Positions 51,301-62,900 of a stretch of 64,000 nt of DNA are shown here, in pieces (within the stretch, counting starts at the first letter, position 1; the number at the start of each line of letters is the position of its first letter). The notes beneath the pieces were generated by a model. The model was not told the DNA's origin and made no database searches. It worked only from the letters and a program-made list of their open reading frames with translations. Source of the DNA: Ascidia mentula (taxonomy: Eukaryota > Chordata > Ascidiacea > Phlebobranchia > Ascidiidae); assembly GCA_947561715.1 (NCBI GenBank), contig OX387205.1, positions 13,459,001-13,523,000 on the forward strand, written 5' to 3'. Position numbers and translations under genes: made by a program.

Positions 51301-54300
51301 CACTAGCAGGATTTCATCCCACTGCTCTGTTTACACACCATAAAACCGGTTGCACTCGAAAAGCTGGGTTAGTTGTGTAGTAAGTTTTGACTAACTAATC
51401 TTATTTTGCAGAGCAATCGGACATGAGAACGACACAAACAAAATGAACAATCAATTTAGCACAACACACCCTGTGTTGTACACATCTGCCACTGAGCTTG
51501 CCAAGTAAGTATCAAAATTTATCATCGGTTTACAATAAAATGCATTTTTAAATACGTTTTGTCAACTTCCTGTTTCAAATGAAAAATATTTGGCTAATAT
51601 TCGTATCACAAATATTTTAAATGGCAAAACAACAATACAATGAAATTCAATATGTTTCACGAGACAAAATGATAGGGAATTGCTAACTGGAGCAATTAAA
51701 CCGCCAACACCAGTAGGAGTTTATAAGCGGACATCTTACTTTCTAGGAAGTTGGTGCCTGACGAGGCTCTATTCAATTTCACCAGCACAAACGACACGGT
51801 GGTGTCGGTACAACAAGTTGGTATTGGCAGTGTCGACCTTACAATTCAATACGAGGTAGGGTGGTATGACGTATTGTTTCGTCACCGGAAGTTACGTTGA
51901 CGTCTATTTCCGAGTCACGAGCCAGCATCGCGTCATAGCGTGCGGTCGACTATCAATTAACACAATCATCGTTCAAAGTTGATTAACGAGTCGTAAAGTG
52001 TGAGTAGGTGTATGGATGATATCATTTTAAACAGCGCCTTGAAACCTCTTTCAGTGCAACTCCCCTTAATGCGTTCTTCAAGAAAAAAGAACTTTTATCA
52101 TAGGCACTCTGTAATCGCCGTTTGTCTGTATCTTACTAGTTATAATGCATAAAGTAACCACATAGCTAAACCGTTATTAGCTAAAACATAAACAATAAAA
52201 ATTAGGTACTTCGGATTTTTAGAACGAATGTTGTTTACAGGTGAAAGGACTTGGGTTTGCAACGATTCCAGCATCTACTCTCGCTTTAAGTTTTCCGAGC
52301 AAGCTCAATAATTACACACATCTCCTATACCCGTTTAAAGTTGACTGTATTCCATCGGTAGGTGTTTATAATAATAAAATCATTTAAATTGGCTATTAAA
52401 TTGGGCTAATACAAGCAAATCCTCAACAAAAGCTATCACCAGAAATAAAAAGCTTTTGCTATTAAGAGTGATACTGATTATGCCTAACTGCAGGAAACAT
52501 AGATAGATATTAGGTAAAACATCGCAGCAAATGACAGGTTTTCGTCATTAAACTTGTAAAACAAATCAGATAAAATCAAAGTCTTAACTACCCATAAGAC
52601 TGTTTGAAGATTCCGGTAATTATTCAAAGAGTTATTTTGCTCTCGCTTCAGATATCTGCGCGGTGCACATGCGAACAAACGTTGGTAAATCCCTACCAAC
52701 TTTTACTTGATTCACCGAACGTCAACAACAGCAACGGACCCAATGTTACCATGTATCCCTACCCGATACCGTTTACCCAACCAGTGGTTTTTGTAAGTAA
52801 TCTTATGTTTTGAACTATATCTACATAACTAAGTAGTTACAAATTGCCCTACTTGTAAAACACGGTGCTTTTTACCGTAACCTCATTTTGAACCAAACAA
52901 CTGTAAAAATAAACAATATTAAAACACTAAAACCTCAACAACAAAATACATAAGAATTTTACTTTTTCAATTTGTTCCAGGATTGCTCAGAAAATTCCGC
53001 AGACAAGAAATATTGTGGAAAAATAATGTGCGACATTTTTAATCTCGGAGAAGTGGACAAGGTCACCTTCACTGCCAAATTCCGCCTCTGGACCAAAGCT
53101 TTCAACTTTGAGGTTTGCAATGAAATTGTGAAATTAAAATGACCAGATTGTCTCCTTCAGGCAATGCGATAAAAACGAGAAACACAATGCATATGTTTTC
53201 ACTTTATATTTTGATGTAAATGTTTAAGTTGGTAAACGTGTGTGGTTTAATCAAAAGTCGTTGGTAAATAATTCAGCATTGTTGTGATTCATGCAGAACC
53301 TGAATGACACGGTCTTCAAGTCTTCCATTACACACGACACAACACCGTCCGAACTCATTGTCTTTCCAGATGGTTCGCGAAAAAGCGTTATCACCAAACC
53401 GGTGAGTGTCACATATTCGAGTTTTTTTTTTTTTATTATTATTGCAACAACTACAACAACGACAGAGAAAAGAGAAACAAAACACGAGCTCAAGAAACAT
53501 ACGCTAATACACAAAGCAATATTAAATTACAAAGTATTCCATTTCAATTTAAATTCATTCACTTTATTAGTTCTTAATGCAGTTTTTTTTTCTGCTGCTC
53601 TAACTTGCTGTACTTGCCGTCGAAACATAGTAAAACAGGGTTGCACTTTGGCCACTTTACATTTGTAAACACAAAATCTTGCTATTAGTAAAATTAAATT
53701 GATTAGTTTTTCCTGGTTCGTACTTACATTTACTGTACCAAAAAGTTTGAGTTGATCGGTGATAACATTTTTTTTCCATTCATTTGGCATCTAGCCATGC
53801 ATCTTCCCAAAAATTCTATTCGAGTAGTACCCCGAAAGTATTAAAAAGGTACCAGGGCGACATCGTGCGGTAAATGTAAAACACTATGTTTTAATATCTG
53901 TGTTCAGTCCTCGTATTGCGTTTCAGTTACAACAAATCAAAGGTTTCAGTAGCCCTGTATTATCGAAGTGCATTAAAAACAGCCGCCGATCGCACCATTG
54001 TCAAACATGTAAACTTGAGATATTTCTGCGTAGATCGACTTTCCTGTGAAGAAATTCTTCCCGGCTGTCCCGGTCGTGCCCCCTACGACACCCCTGTGGG
54101 TTTTCATTGTGGCTGCTATTTCCGGCCTTCTTCTTCTCATCATCATTGTTATCATCATGTGGAAGGTAAAGAAATATTTTCCTACCGTGTGAGACGCACT
54201 TGTAAAGAATCACTATAGTGTTGAGACGCACGAATTATAGATTGTCAGGTCGCTGAAGGCTGACTTCATTTCGTATTTGCCTGCATTCCATCACCCCAAA

Positions 54301-54703
54301 AATCCTACTTTCTTCGTTGAAATCGTTACGTGATGTATAATTGAACTACGACCAAAAACTCATCATGGTAAATAAGTATCAATTTTTGGCGCTAGAGAGC
54401 CATGCGTCAGACAAAGCACGCTAGTGTGCAGAACAACAATAAATTTCAATACAACCCTTTGGTCTGCTATTGGAGCGCTTGCTGAGGTGCAGCAAGTCGC
54501 CTAAATCCGACCCACCCAAATTCAAACCGAACTAAACACTGAACTAAAATCTGTATTTATTTCTGCAATATTTCTGTTTTCTTGTTCAGACTGGATTCTT
54601 CAAGAGCAAATACGCCGACATGAAGCAAGAAGCTTTAGAATGGAACGAAGCAAACACAAACGGGGCAATGGACCAGTCCACGGAAGGCATGCTGGAGAAC
54701 TGA
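45330..54703 (+). CDS. Integrin alpha constant region (blades 3-7, thigh, calf, membrane segment, tail)
   Basis: C-terminal half of an integrin alpha chain, 896 residues and stop. Exons: 45330-45480, 45868-45956, 46907-47164, 47700-47903, 48216-48355, 48639-48787, 49039-49190, 49426-49523, 49726-49845, 50016-50181, 50481-50615, 51010-51095, 51412-51504, 51747-51855, 52241-52357, 52652-52792, 52981-53112, 53297-53401, 54034-54165, 54590-54703; all phases agree. It opens in phase 0 with SGRLVLGTVGAYDWSG (blade 3). Three Ca2+ loops follow: DLNGDGDDEL, DLNDDGFNDV, DLDGNKYPDV, each near a GAP motif, as in blades 5-7 of alphaI integrins. FRTRPVVKI begins the thigh. The membrane segment is in 54034-54165 and is followed by WKTGFFKSKY, a variant of the GFFKR motif, and a tail of about 37 residues. 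It has no ATG or signal peptide of its own and must be joined to an upstream unit. Confidence 0.92.
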
Positions 54704-55293
54704 AGACAATCTTGAACAAAAATATCCTTGTGATCCAGCTCCAAGACGGTGTAGAAGCACATCTGCCGTGGTTGGCCGAGCTGAAGACAATTCCGCTTGT
54801 ATTTAGCGCCGTGTTACAGTTATTTGCGTATTAGTCGCGTTTTTATGTTATTTATGCTTTGCGTGATCATTTTTTCACCGTGTGATTTTTTTTCTTTAGT
54901 TCCTTCTGTATTTGCGCAGAGCAAACTTTATTTGCTGGCATCATCGCCTTGTTGTGTACATTACTCAAGTGTAAACGCACTTGCTCGTATGCAACTCGAT
55001 TTTTGTATGTTTCCTCTTTCTATCAGTGTGAATCCATTGCGACTGCAAGGTACTGGAAGACGACGAATGTTGCAGAAACGACCGGGCAATTTTCCAAGCC
55101 AGCAGTTCAAACTCGTGTATATCTTGAATTCAAGTCGTTTTAATATGTAATGTACGCGAAACAAATCTGCAACAAAAGCTCACACTACTGTCATCCACTC
55201 AATTTGTGTCAAAATACAAAAGGTCAGCTTTACAAGTTCCACACCGTCCAACCAAGGTAATATTACCACACGTAAAAAAACTAGGTCATTATA

Positions 55294-55432
55294 GTCGTCT
55301 CGTACGCACGCCCACAATAGCCGTAATGTTTTGAACGTATGTCTACAAGCTTTACACAGCAATTCGAAATTTGGTTGAGAGCACAAACGCAAATTGAGGT
55401 TGAATGAACTAATATTAAGCAGAAACAAATCC
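55294..55432 (+). repeat. Duplicated segment A, copy 1
   Basis: It matches 56317-56476 in the same direction, sharing blocks such as CCCACAATAGCCGTAATGTT and CGTATGTCTACAAGCTT. In this copy it directly joins segment B. Confidence 0.75.
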
Positions 55433-55433
55433 G

Positions 55434-55847
55434 AGTCACGCGATGATGCAAATGCTCACATGAGCGCGTAGGTGTTGGCGGAAACATTCTAATGGCCCAC
55501 GGATAGCTGGTATCATATTAATAAATCAAGCATATATTAAAACTTAGTGGCTACAAGTAGAAGTTGCGTATAAGCTTCTTACACATTAGTTTCTGAACTC
55601 ATGCACACGCTCAAAAAAGAGCATATAGGATGCGTAATCCACAATCACTGTCAGACGCGGTCACTTTTACAACGCACATTTTCATAACAAGCTGTTCTTT
55701 TACAAATGGGTGTGCACAACCAGTTAAATGCATTCGTTCCCAAAGCATAATCACGAGAAATAGCGTTACGGCGGCACGCGGACTTCGGGCATATGCTCGA
55801 CCAACGTATTATATCATCTTATGCAACTATTGTGATGCAGTTCCCCT
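55434..55847 (+). repeat. Duplicated segment B, copy 1
   Basis: It matches 58750-59148 in the same direction with scattered substitutions and small indels; shared blocks include AGTTGCGTATAAGCTTCTTA and CCCAAAGCATAATCACG. The frame that is open in copy 2 has several stops here. Confidence 0.78.
55520..55525 (+). terminator. Possible polyadenylation signal of the integrin constant region
   Basis: This is the first AATAAA after the stop at 54703, 817 bases away. It lies inside a duplicated segment, so its use is uncertain. Confidence 0.25.
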
Positions 55848-56316
55848 ATTTTCCCTGTTGGTTAACAGACAATGTTATGTTGTGATTTTACAGTTTTACA
55901 TGCGGAGTCTTATGCGAGTAAGGCAAAGTTGTGTCAACTGTTGTGCTGGAATAGGTTACGTGGTTAGCCGTCAGCGTAGTGTCCTTTGAACCTGGATAAA
56001 AGCGTTGTTGCAAGAAGCGCAACACTCGCGTAAAATAATGAACGCTTTATTTACACAGAACAGCTTTTTCCAAAATCAAAACTTAAAACAAGTCGTGAAA
56101 ATAGGCAACGCATAAAAACTCGCTATATTCTTAATTAACACAAACATCGCACTGGAATTTACCACTAAGCAAACAAAGGATGATGATACCTAGTTTCTGC
56201 ATTTTCATACTTGATGTTTGGTAAAAGTTACCACACGTATAGAACTATGCCAGAACAATAATGTAAAATTATGTCAAGGGAAAGAGAGTCGACGGAAACA
56301 GTTTGTGGCCTTTTGG

Positions 56317-56476
56317 TCGTCTCGTACACTAGGTGCCGCTAACTCCACGCCCACAATAGCCGTAATGTTCCAAACGTATGTCTACAAGCTTATCAAAACA
56401 ATACGAGATTCGGTTAAGAGCACGAACACAAGCGCAAATTGTGGTCGATTGAACTAAAATCATACAAAAACAAATC
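56317..56476 (+). repeat. Duplicated segment A, copy 2
   Basis: Second copy of 55294-55432. Similarity stops at AAACAAATC, exactly where copy 1 runs into segment B; here B follows only after 2.27 kb. Confidence 0.72.
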
Positions 56477-57065
56477 AATATGGACAAGGTACTCTAACCA
56501 AGCAGGTCTACTGGTGGGGTCACGACCCTGGGGGTAAACAATTATGGTTTTAATAAAGATTATAAACTATATTGCTAGACACGTAGGGTCGCGACATATT
56601 GATCAAGAGATAGAAGGCGGGGTCAAAATGTTGGGAAAGACTTGTTATAAACACGCAACACAAGAAAGTGGTGTTATGCCCAAAGAATACTCTCAGGTCA
56701 TACATTTTTTGTGACAGGGATCGCAACGAGCACAAACAACAACACAAGCAGGGCCACGTACTTGTAGTCAACATTTCGTATCAAACGCGAACATAAATAT
56801 GGTGGGTATGTAAGTGAAATCGGCACAACCTGGCGAAAAACAAGTTATTTACGAGGATGTCCGTCTCCCACAACATGAATCCCAAGATAGGAAAGGACGT
56901 ATTGATGACGTACCACGTGGGTGTATATTTTAAGTGGGTGCGAACATCCTCAGATACTGGTAAAACGCTCTGTAATGTTGTAAACCAAACATGGAATGTA
57001 ATGGTCAGTTGCAGGTTGATCGTAAGGTAACATAAAATGGAAACTTTTGTGACTATTTGTTGCTT

Positions 57066-57150
57066 AGTGCTATACAGTCATCAGCTGCACTGATAAGACC
57101 TTTTGGCTTGAAACAGTGTCCACAACTGTCTGTAACGCTACACATGGAAT
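57066..57150 (-). repeat. Degenerate copy of the fold-back family
   Basis: It carries CAGCTGCACTGATAAGACC, then GAAACAGTGTCC and ACTGTCTG, blocks also found in the loop and arm of 28212-28360. Only one side is present. Confidence 0.5.
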
Positions 57151-58598
57151 GTTATAGTCAGTTGCATGTTGTAACTGTTGGCTAAACCCACATTCCCTAT
57201 GAAAACTTGCACTTCAAAAGGCCAAGGTTTTGTCAAGGGCGTTCGGACAGGCAAGAGCGAGGTGTCTCAGAGTATCCAAAAGTTTTCCTATTGCGCCTCA
57301 TGTTAGTAACCAGCCTGACTTCATGTAGATGTTTTGTGCGGTATAAACGTGGAATGCAGCAAGACTCGACTGCGATGCTTATTTCCAACAGAGCATTTGT
57401 GGACTTGGATGGAGAGAGTCAGAATACTCGGAATATATAGGAATGGACTCAAGGGTGAGTGTTTTTAAGAGCGTGCGAATTTGATGACTTAATTTTAACG
57501 CGACCAGATCAAACCATATCGCTATATGTGTGAGACATACAAGAAGAAAGGAAACAAAAGCAAGAAACCAATTAAACTGTGAAGGAAGCCAGCAGAAATA
57601 CTCATATACATTATGCCGCTCATTAAATAAGGTGCGCCTGGTCTAAAGGTTTGGTTAGATCACCACTAAAATAGGCAGCAACTACTTTCCGCAAAACTTA
57701 CCTAATCATAACAGGAAGAAGGGGAAGTTTTGCGTGATGCGAACTGGCATGATATCGGTTATATGTTTCTTTCACCTATACCACCTTGTGCTCACCAGTG
57801 TTTGTTTAGTCAAATTCAAGACCCTTCTGGTAAAAAACCTATTTATTACATCAGTCCTTGTTCTTTGACTCGATGAAGGCTGGATGCATAACGAACAAAA
57901 CGACTGTGTAATGAATAGTTGTTTTGCCAGAAGAGTTATGTTGACTGGACATTATGCCTGGCAGCGTCAGGAACAGATTCTCCAGTGTATTATGGTTACA
58001 AGACGCAGGACGCAACAAACTTATCCATGAAAATAAGTTGTTGGGGTTGTTGAAACAAAAACAGTTTTTAGTACTCTGTAAAAACTCTCTTTTAATATGC
58101 AGAATTGCAGCACAGACATGAAATGAAATACACTTCCGAAATTTAAATGCCAGAAGAGCAATTCCTATTAATTACTATGTCTGACAGCAAGAATATCACT
58201 ATGAAATGAATAAGTGTGTCAACAAGAGCGCTAAGTTTCGTGTAAGTACCAGGCAACTAAGCACAGGAGAGGTTGGAAAGTTTACCAGTTTGTAAGAATA
58301 GCACCACACAACCGCGTCATTTCCGAACAAACACATGCCAAATGACAGGTATGCAGATACGTATGAAGTATGTGTAGGCGCGTGTTACTAGTTAAAGCAG
58401 AAAAACAAACTACGACGAACCTCTAAACAGAAAGGAACGTTTCAATTGTACGTCATGACAAAAAAACACTCCCATGAGAGTGCAACCTGGTGAAAAATCC
58501 TGGTATTTGATGTGTGTGAATCAGTAAACTGCCATTTTATTCAAACTTAACTGCATATTTCCACAGGTGTATAGAACAAAGGTACAATTCTGGTCTTT

Positions 58599-58889
58599 AT
58601 GGCAATGAGTAAACAATATAAAGGTTTTGCAAACAACTACAAGAATAGTTTAGTATCGCAAACCCCGGTGATTGCCTGCAATAAATGTCAAGCGATGATG
58701 CCAATCGCAGATTCTTGCTACTATAAAGAGCATCCACTCGATGACGTCAAGTCACGCGCTGATGCAAATGCTCACGTAAGCGCGTGGGTGTCGGCGGAAA
58801 AACTCAAATGGCCCACGGGTAGCTGGTATCATGTTATTAAATCAAGCATATATCAAAACTTCGTGGTCCCAAGTAAAAGTTGCGTATAA
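58599..58889 (+). CDS. Weak candidate: 96-residue open frame, unknown function
   Basis: The frame starts with ATG shortly after a possible 3' splice site (TTTCCACAG at about 58566) and ends TAA. It contains CNKCQAMM and a stretch KWPTGSWYHV. Its second half lies in duplicated segment B', and the same frame in the other copy (from 55434) has several stops. I recognise no family. It may be a small gene, an exon fragment, or chance. Confidence 0.2.
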   Translation: MAMSKQYKGFANNYKNSLVSQTPVIACNKCQAMMPIADSCYYKEHPLDDVKSRADANAHVSAWVSAEKLKWPTGSWYHVIKSSIYQNFVVPSKSCV

Positions 58890-59148
58890 GCTTCTTACAC
58901 ATTAGTTTCTTTTCGCACACGCCTAGTAAAAAGTTCAACAAATGAAAGTAGAGCATACGAAGCGCACATTTTTGCAACGCACATTTTCGTAACATGGTGT
59001 TTTTTCACGTATAGGTGTGCACAACCAGTTACAATGGTTCCCAAAGCATAATCACGTGAAATAGCGTATACGGCGGCACGCGGTTTTGCGCCATATGCCC
59101 GACCAATGTATCACAATCTTAAGCCACCATAGTGATGCAATTTCCCAT
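58750..59148 (+). repeat. Duplicated segment B, copy 2
   Basis: Second copy of 55434-55847. It begins abruptly at AGTCACGCG, matching the A/B junction of copy 1. Confidence 0.78.
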
Positions 59149-59930
59149 AATGCCCCAATATAGGGCAGTAACATGTGGAAATTAAAAGCTTAACCATATC
59201 GCCGCAATGGGACAAAGCGAAACTTGGTGAACTTTTCATGCCATCTTTTCAACTGACATTGTCAGCGGATATAATTACGGATAAAAGACTATCCGCGGTG
59301 TAAGGGGCAACAAGAAGCATCCTGGGCTGTAAGTTAGAAATAACGCGATACGCCACTGACGGGAAGACAGTGAGTGAAGCGTAAACAAGTGTATCCGGGT
59401 TAAACTGACCGCGCAACCTCGGCCCAATTTAAGGTAATCGCTAGCACAGGTTTGCGACGTTGATGGGTGTTATTTGTATCTTCACCCAAAAAGCGTTACC
59501 TGTAGCTCTTTACAGTGAAGACGAAAGATGTTAAGATGTAAAGCTTTAAGATGTAAAGCTCAGGTGGGAAGGTGAATTTTGATAAAACTCGTTACATGCA
59601 AGTTAGTTGTCCAGTCAGAAACAAGTTGACAACGAAATGTATTTGAAAACCTGTGCCGAAATACTGGAATTTTGTCACATGTGCACGTCACATAAGAAAG
59701 TTTTATTGAGGACGCCAGAGACAATTTCAGTCCGACCCCATGTGTTCATTTTATTTTCGTTTGGTTTGATTTCCTTTGTTTCACTTTCAAAACGAACCTT
59801 TGTATTTCATTCGCTTTCTTTGGGTTTGACTCTTTTCAGTGGTAGAAAACAATAGCCCATGTACTATAGTTAAGGAAAATTCCTGTTACTTTTGAGTGTG
59901 TAACAGCAAGATCATGAGACGACTCTGACA

Positions 59931-62900
59931 ATGTACCTCCTTAAACTTGCCGCATTGTTATTTGTTCATACGACAGATGCATTCAATATCGACGTTTCTC
60001 CGGAATCCGTCGTACGTTTTACAATCAAGGTACCTGGGACCACGAACGAGTCTATATTTGCCAGCTACAAACTCTCAACATCCATTGAAAACCAAACCCT
60101 GAGGTACACCACGATTGAAATTCATTTTTTTTAAAGATTCTATAATGCTACGGAATGAAGCTTGTATATGGTTTTACTTGTATATGTTTACATACGACCA
60201 TAGCTTCTATCGATGTAAATATATATATAAGTTGTTTTACAGGTAAATAAATTACTGGTTTTGAATGAAGTTTGGTATACCATTAGGTGCGTTGTTGTTT
60301 GGATTTAGCAAATTTAAAACATTTATGCTAATGAAACCTATACTAAGCCTCCACCAACTGCAAACAGGATATTAGCCGGTGCACCGAAATTCGATCCAGA
60401 CCCCCAAAGACCATACCTTACTAACGGAACAATATTGGAATGTCGACTAGCTTTGGAAAGCTTTAGACCACGGGAGAATGGAACGTATTTATTGAACTCA
60501 AGTAAGTCATCAGCCCGTAAGCGGTTGCATAAACTAAGATACATAAAAAAGCTGTGAAGATTGTATGACCATTAACTTTTAAAAAGCTATGTTCTGGTCT
60601 TTAGACATCGCAAATGATGCACTTACTGTTACACGAACTATTTTTTTTGTTTAGCTCAGCCCAATTGTTCAGTTTTTCTTTCCGACGACAAACTGGCGTT
60701 AGGAGACGACCACGTAGCTGGTTCGGACGCGCTCGGCTCAACTCTCCTTCCTATCAAAAACAAAGAATTGGCGGTACGCAAAACCATCCATAGTTGAACA
60801 AACCTAGTTGGTTTCCTTTCCACTTACAAAATGTATCGAAAACGTGTTTGTTGATAAACATGTGGGACTTTGTACATCAGGAAACACATTTGAAAACCAA
60901 TAAGCTATGATCAAAACAGCCATAATCCGGTCATAAAGTTCCAAAATCACCCCTTCTTTTTTAACATAACAGATATTTAATAAACTTTCTTCAGGTTTGC
61001 ACTTCTGGGCGACAGAAAAAATGTCAAACGAGCTACTTTTCACCAGGAGCATGCTTCAGTGGATCAACACCCGATCAATTTACCCCGATCGTATGGGAGG
61101 AGAAACGTAAGACCATGTGAATGAAGAATGTGTGACATATATGTTGACATCCTGATCGTCTAAACCGATCATTCATGCTGACCGTTATACTCAATCGTCG
61201 GCACCGAGGCATAGAATGTCGTAAAAATGTATTGCTTCCAAAAGCACAAGTTTTTGGGACCAGGTCTGACCCGTCGAGTTGGTGTGGTTGAGATCATGTT
61301 ACGTTTGCCATGCCACGCTGTCCCAAGGAATGCGTCAACAAAAACGTTCGGATGTCATTGGCAAGCGTTTTATCGATGGCAATGCATGTTGGACTTAAAT
61401 GCAGCCGCCTAGAACCCACCAACCCTCTTTTCCAAGAAATAATGTCACAAATGTGTTAAACCGGCGAGTAGCACGTGGTGTAAAGCGAACGGATAATTTA
61501 GCACAATGTACAACCTCCAGCAACATTAGTCCTTCAGTAAACACCCAGTAAGAATCTTTTTGTACGTTTTGTAGGCTGTTTTTTGCATTATGTGGACATG
61601 CTCTACCTGGTCGATAGTTCTGGATCCGTCAGTGACGCCGACTTTGCAACAATGCGAAATATTATGTTGTCAGTATCAGATGTTTTCACAAATATCATAG
61701 GCGACACAACGCAAGTGGCAATTCTCCAATATGGACAAAACAACCCATTCGCGTGAGTACCAAGTTAGCTGTGTTAGGCCTACTATACTGTCTGCAAAGT
61801 TTAACATTTAAGCATGTATGGTTCGATTTCTCATTTGCCACATAAATGGATATTTAGCAGGGAAATTCATGAGAACACACAACGGATTTACTGAGAATTG
61901 TGAGAAAAAAAAGACTGGCCCATTGACTTGTTTTTAGCAGTATGGGCCAGTCTGTTTATTCTCAAAACTCAATAATGTTGTTGAAACCGATTCAATTCGT
62001 ATTCCTTCATTGAAAGAAGATACAAATCAAGCAACCTTGGGCAGCAGCTTTTACTCAGTTTTATCACGTGAAAGGGTCTATTGTACATTATAGGGTATTT
62101 GAAACCATCAATCGGGATAACAAATATGCCAATTCTTTTACTGATATTAGCAAAAAAAGTCCCGCAAATATTTAACAATACTTTACCCACGAAATAAAAA
62201 CCTTTCTTTGGATTTCAGATTAGATTACGCTTCTCCCTTGCCACAATATTACCGACAACCTGCGAAGTTTGGGCAATGCAACACCGTGCAGTGTTTGAAA
62301 AATACAATCTCTTCCAACATGATTCACATGAAAGCTGCAAATACGTACACTGCGACGGCAATTAAGAGGGCGGCTCTGGTAAACTTGACTCTTATATAAA
62401 ACCCTGCATGATACTCGTGTCATGTTTTCCTATTCCGTTTTGTCATATCGTTTGTTCAGTGATTATTAATTATTTTATGACAAACTTTAACACACTTTGC
62501 TACAGTTTCTGCCAGACCTTATATAAATTTAAGGTACTGTCCTTATGGCAAAAGAACAACATAGTTCATATTTAACCGACGTTTCGTTGGATTACACCTT
62601 CTTCAATGACATTGCGCAGCAAACATGCCCCACATGGTTAAAGTATGCTAATCTTTATGTTGAGCCAATAACGTTTGTAATTGACCTGCAGACAAGGTCT
62701 CCATTTCGCCACATCAGTGCAGTTTTGGTGACGATCTTTCAAAGTAAATGTTTGTTTCAGATTGATTTCGCGGAATCTAAAAACGCGGCTGTTGCCCAAA
62801 AGGTTCTGGTTGTAATTACAGACGGAGATGCTACGGATTGGAGACTTCTTACTGATATGTCAGTAATTTTTTCCAAAACGGGAAAACTGCCACTACCGTC

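Larger units (their letters stand above)
7537..54703 (+). other. Integrin alpha locus: six variable N-terminal units plus one constant C-terminal region
   Basis: Six head-to-tail units (7537-11344, 12366-16479, 21615-26286, 29178-33224, 34527-37878, 38922-42637) each encode signal peptide, propeller blades 1-2, alphaI domain and the start of blade 3. One region (45330-54703) encodes the rest of an integrin alpha chain. Each unit ends in phase 0 and the constant region starts in phase 0, at the same structural point (just after the alphaI domain, before the blade 3 strand ending GAYDWSG). Gaps of 1.0, 5.1, 2.9, 1.3 and 1.0 kb between units hold no recognisable blade 3-7, thigh, calf or membrane exon. 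I infer units with separate promoters that splice to a shared constant half, as in UGT1A or clustered protocadherins. The other possibility is that only unit 6 uses the constant region and units 1-5 make short products. Confidence 0.75.
54704..59930. other. Repeat-rich region between the constant region and unit 7
   Basis: 5.2 kb with no firmly supported gene. It holds the integrin 3' UTR, two copies of a split segmental duplication (A at 55294-55432 with B at 55434-55847; A' at 56317-56476 with B' at 58750-59148), a fold-back fragment at 57066-57150, and one open frame of 96 residues at 58599-58889. Confidence 0.5.
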
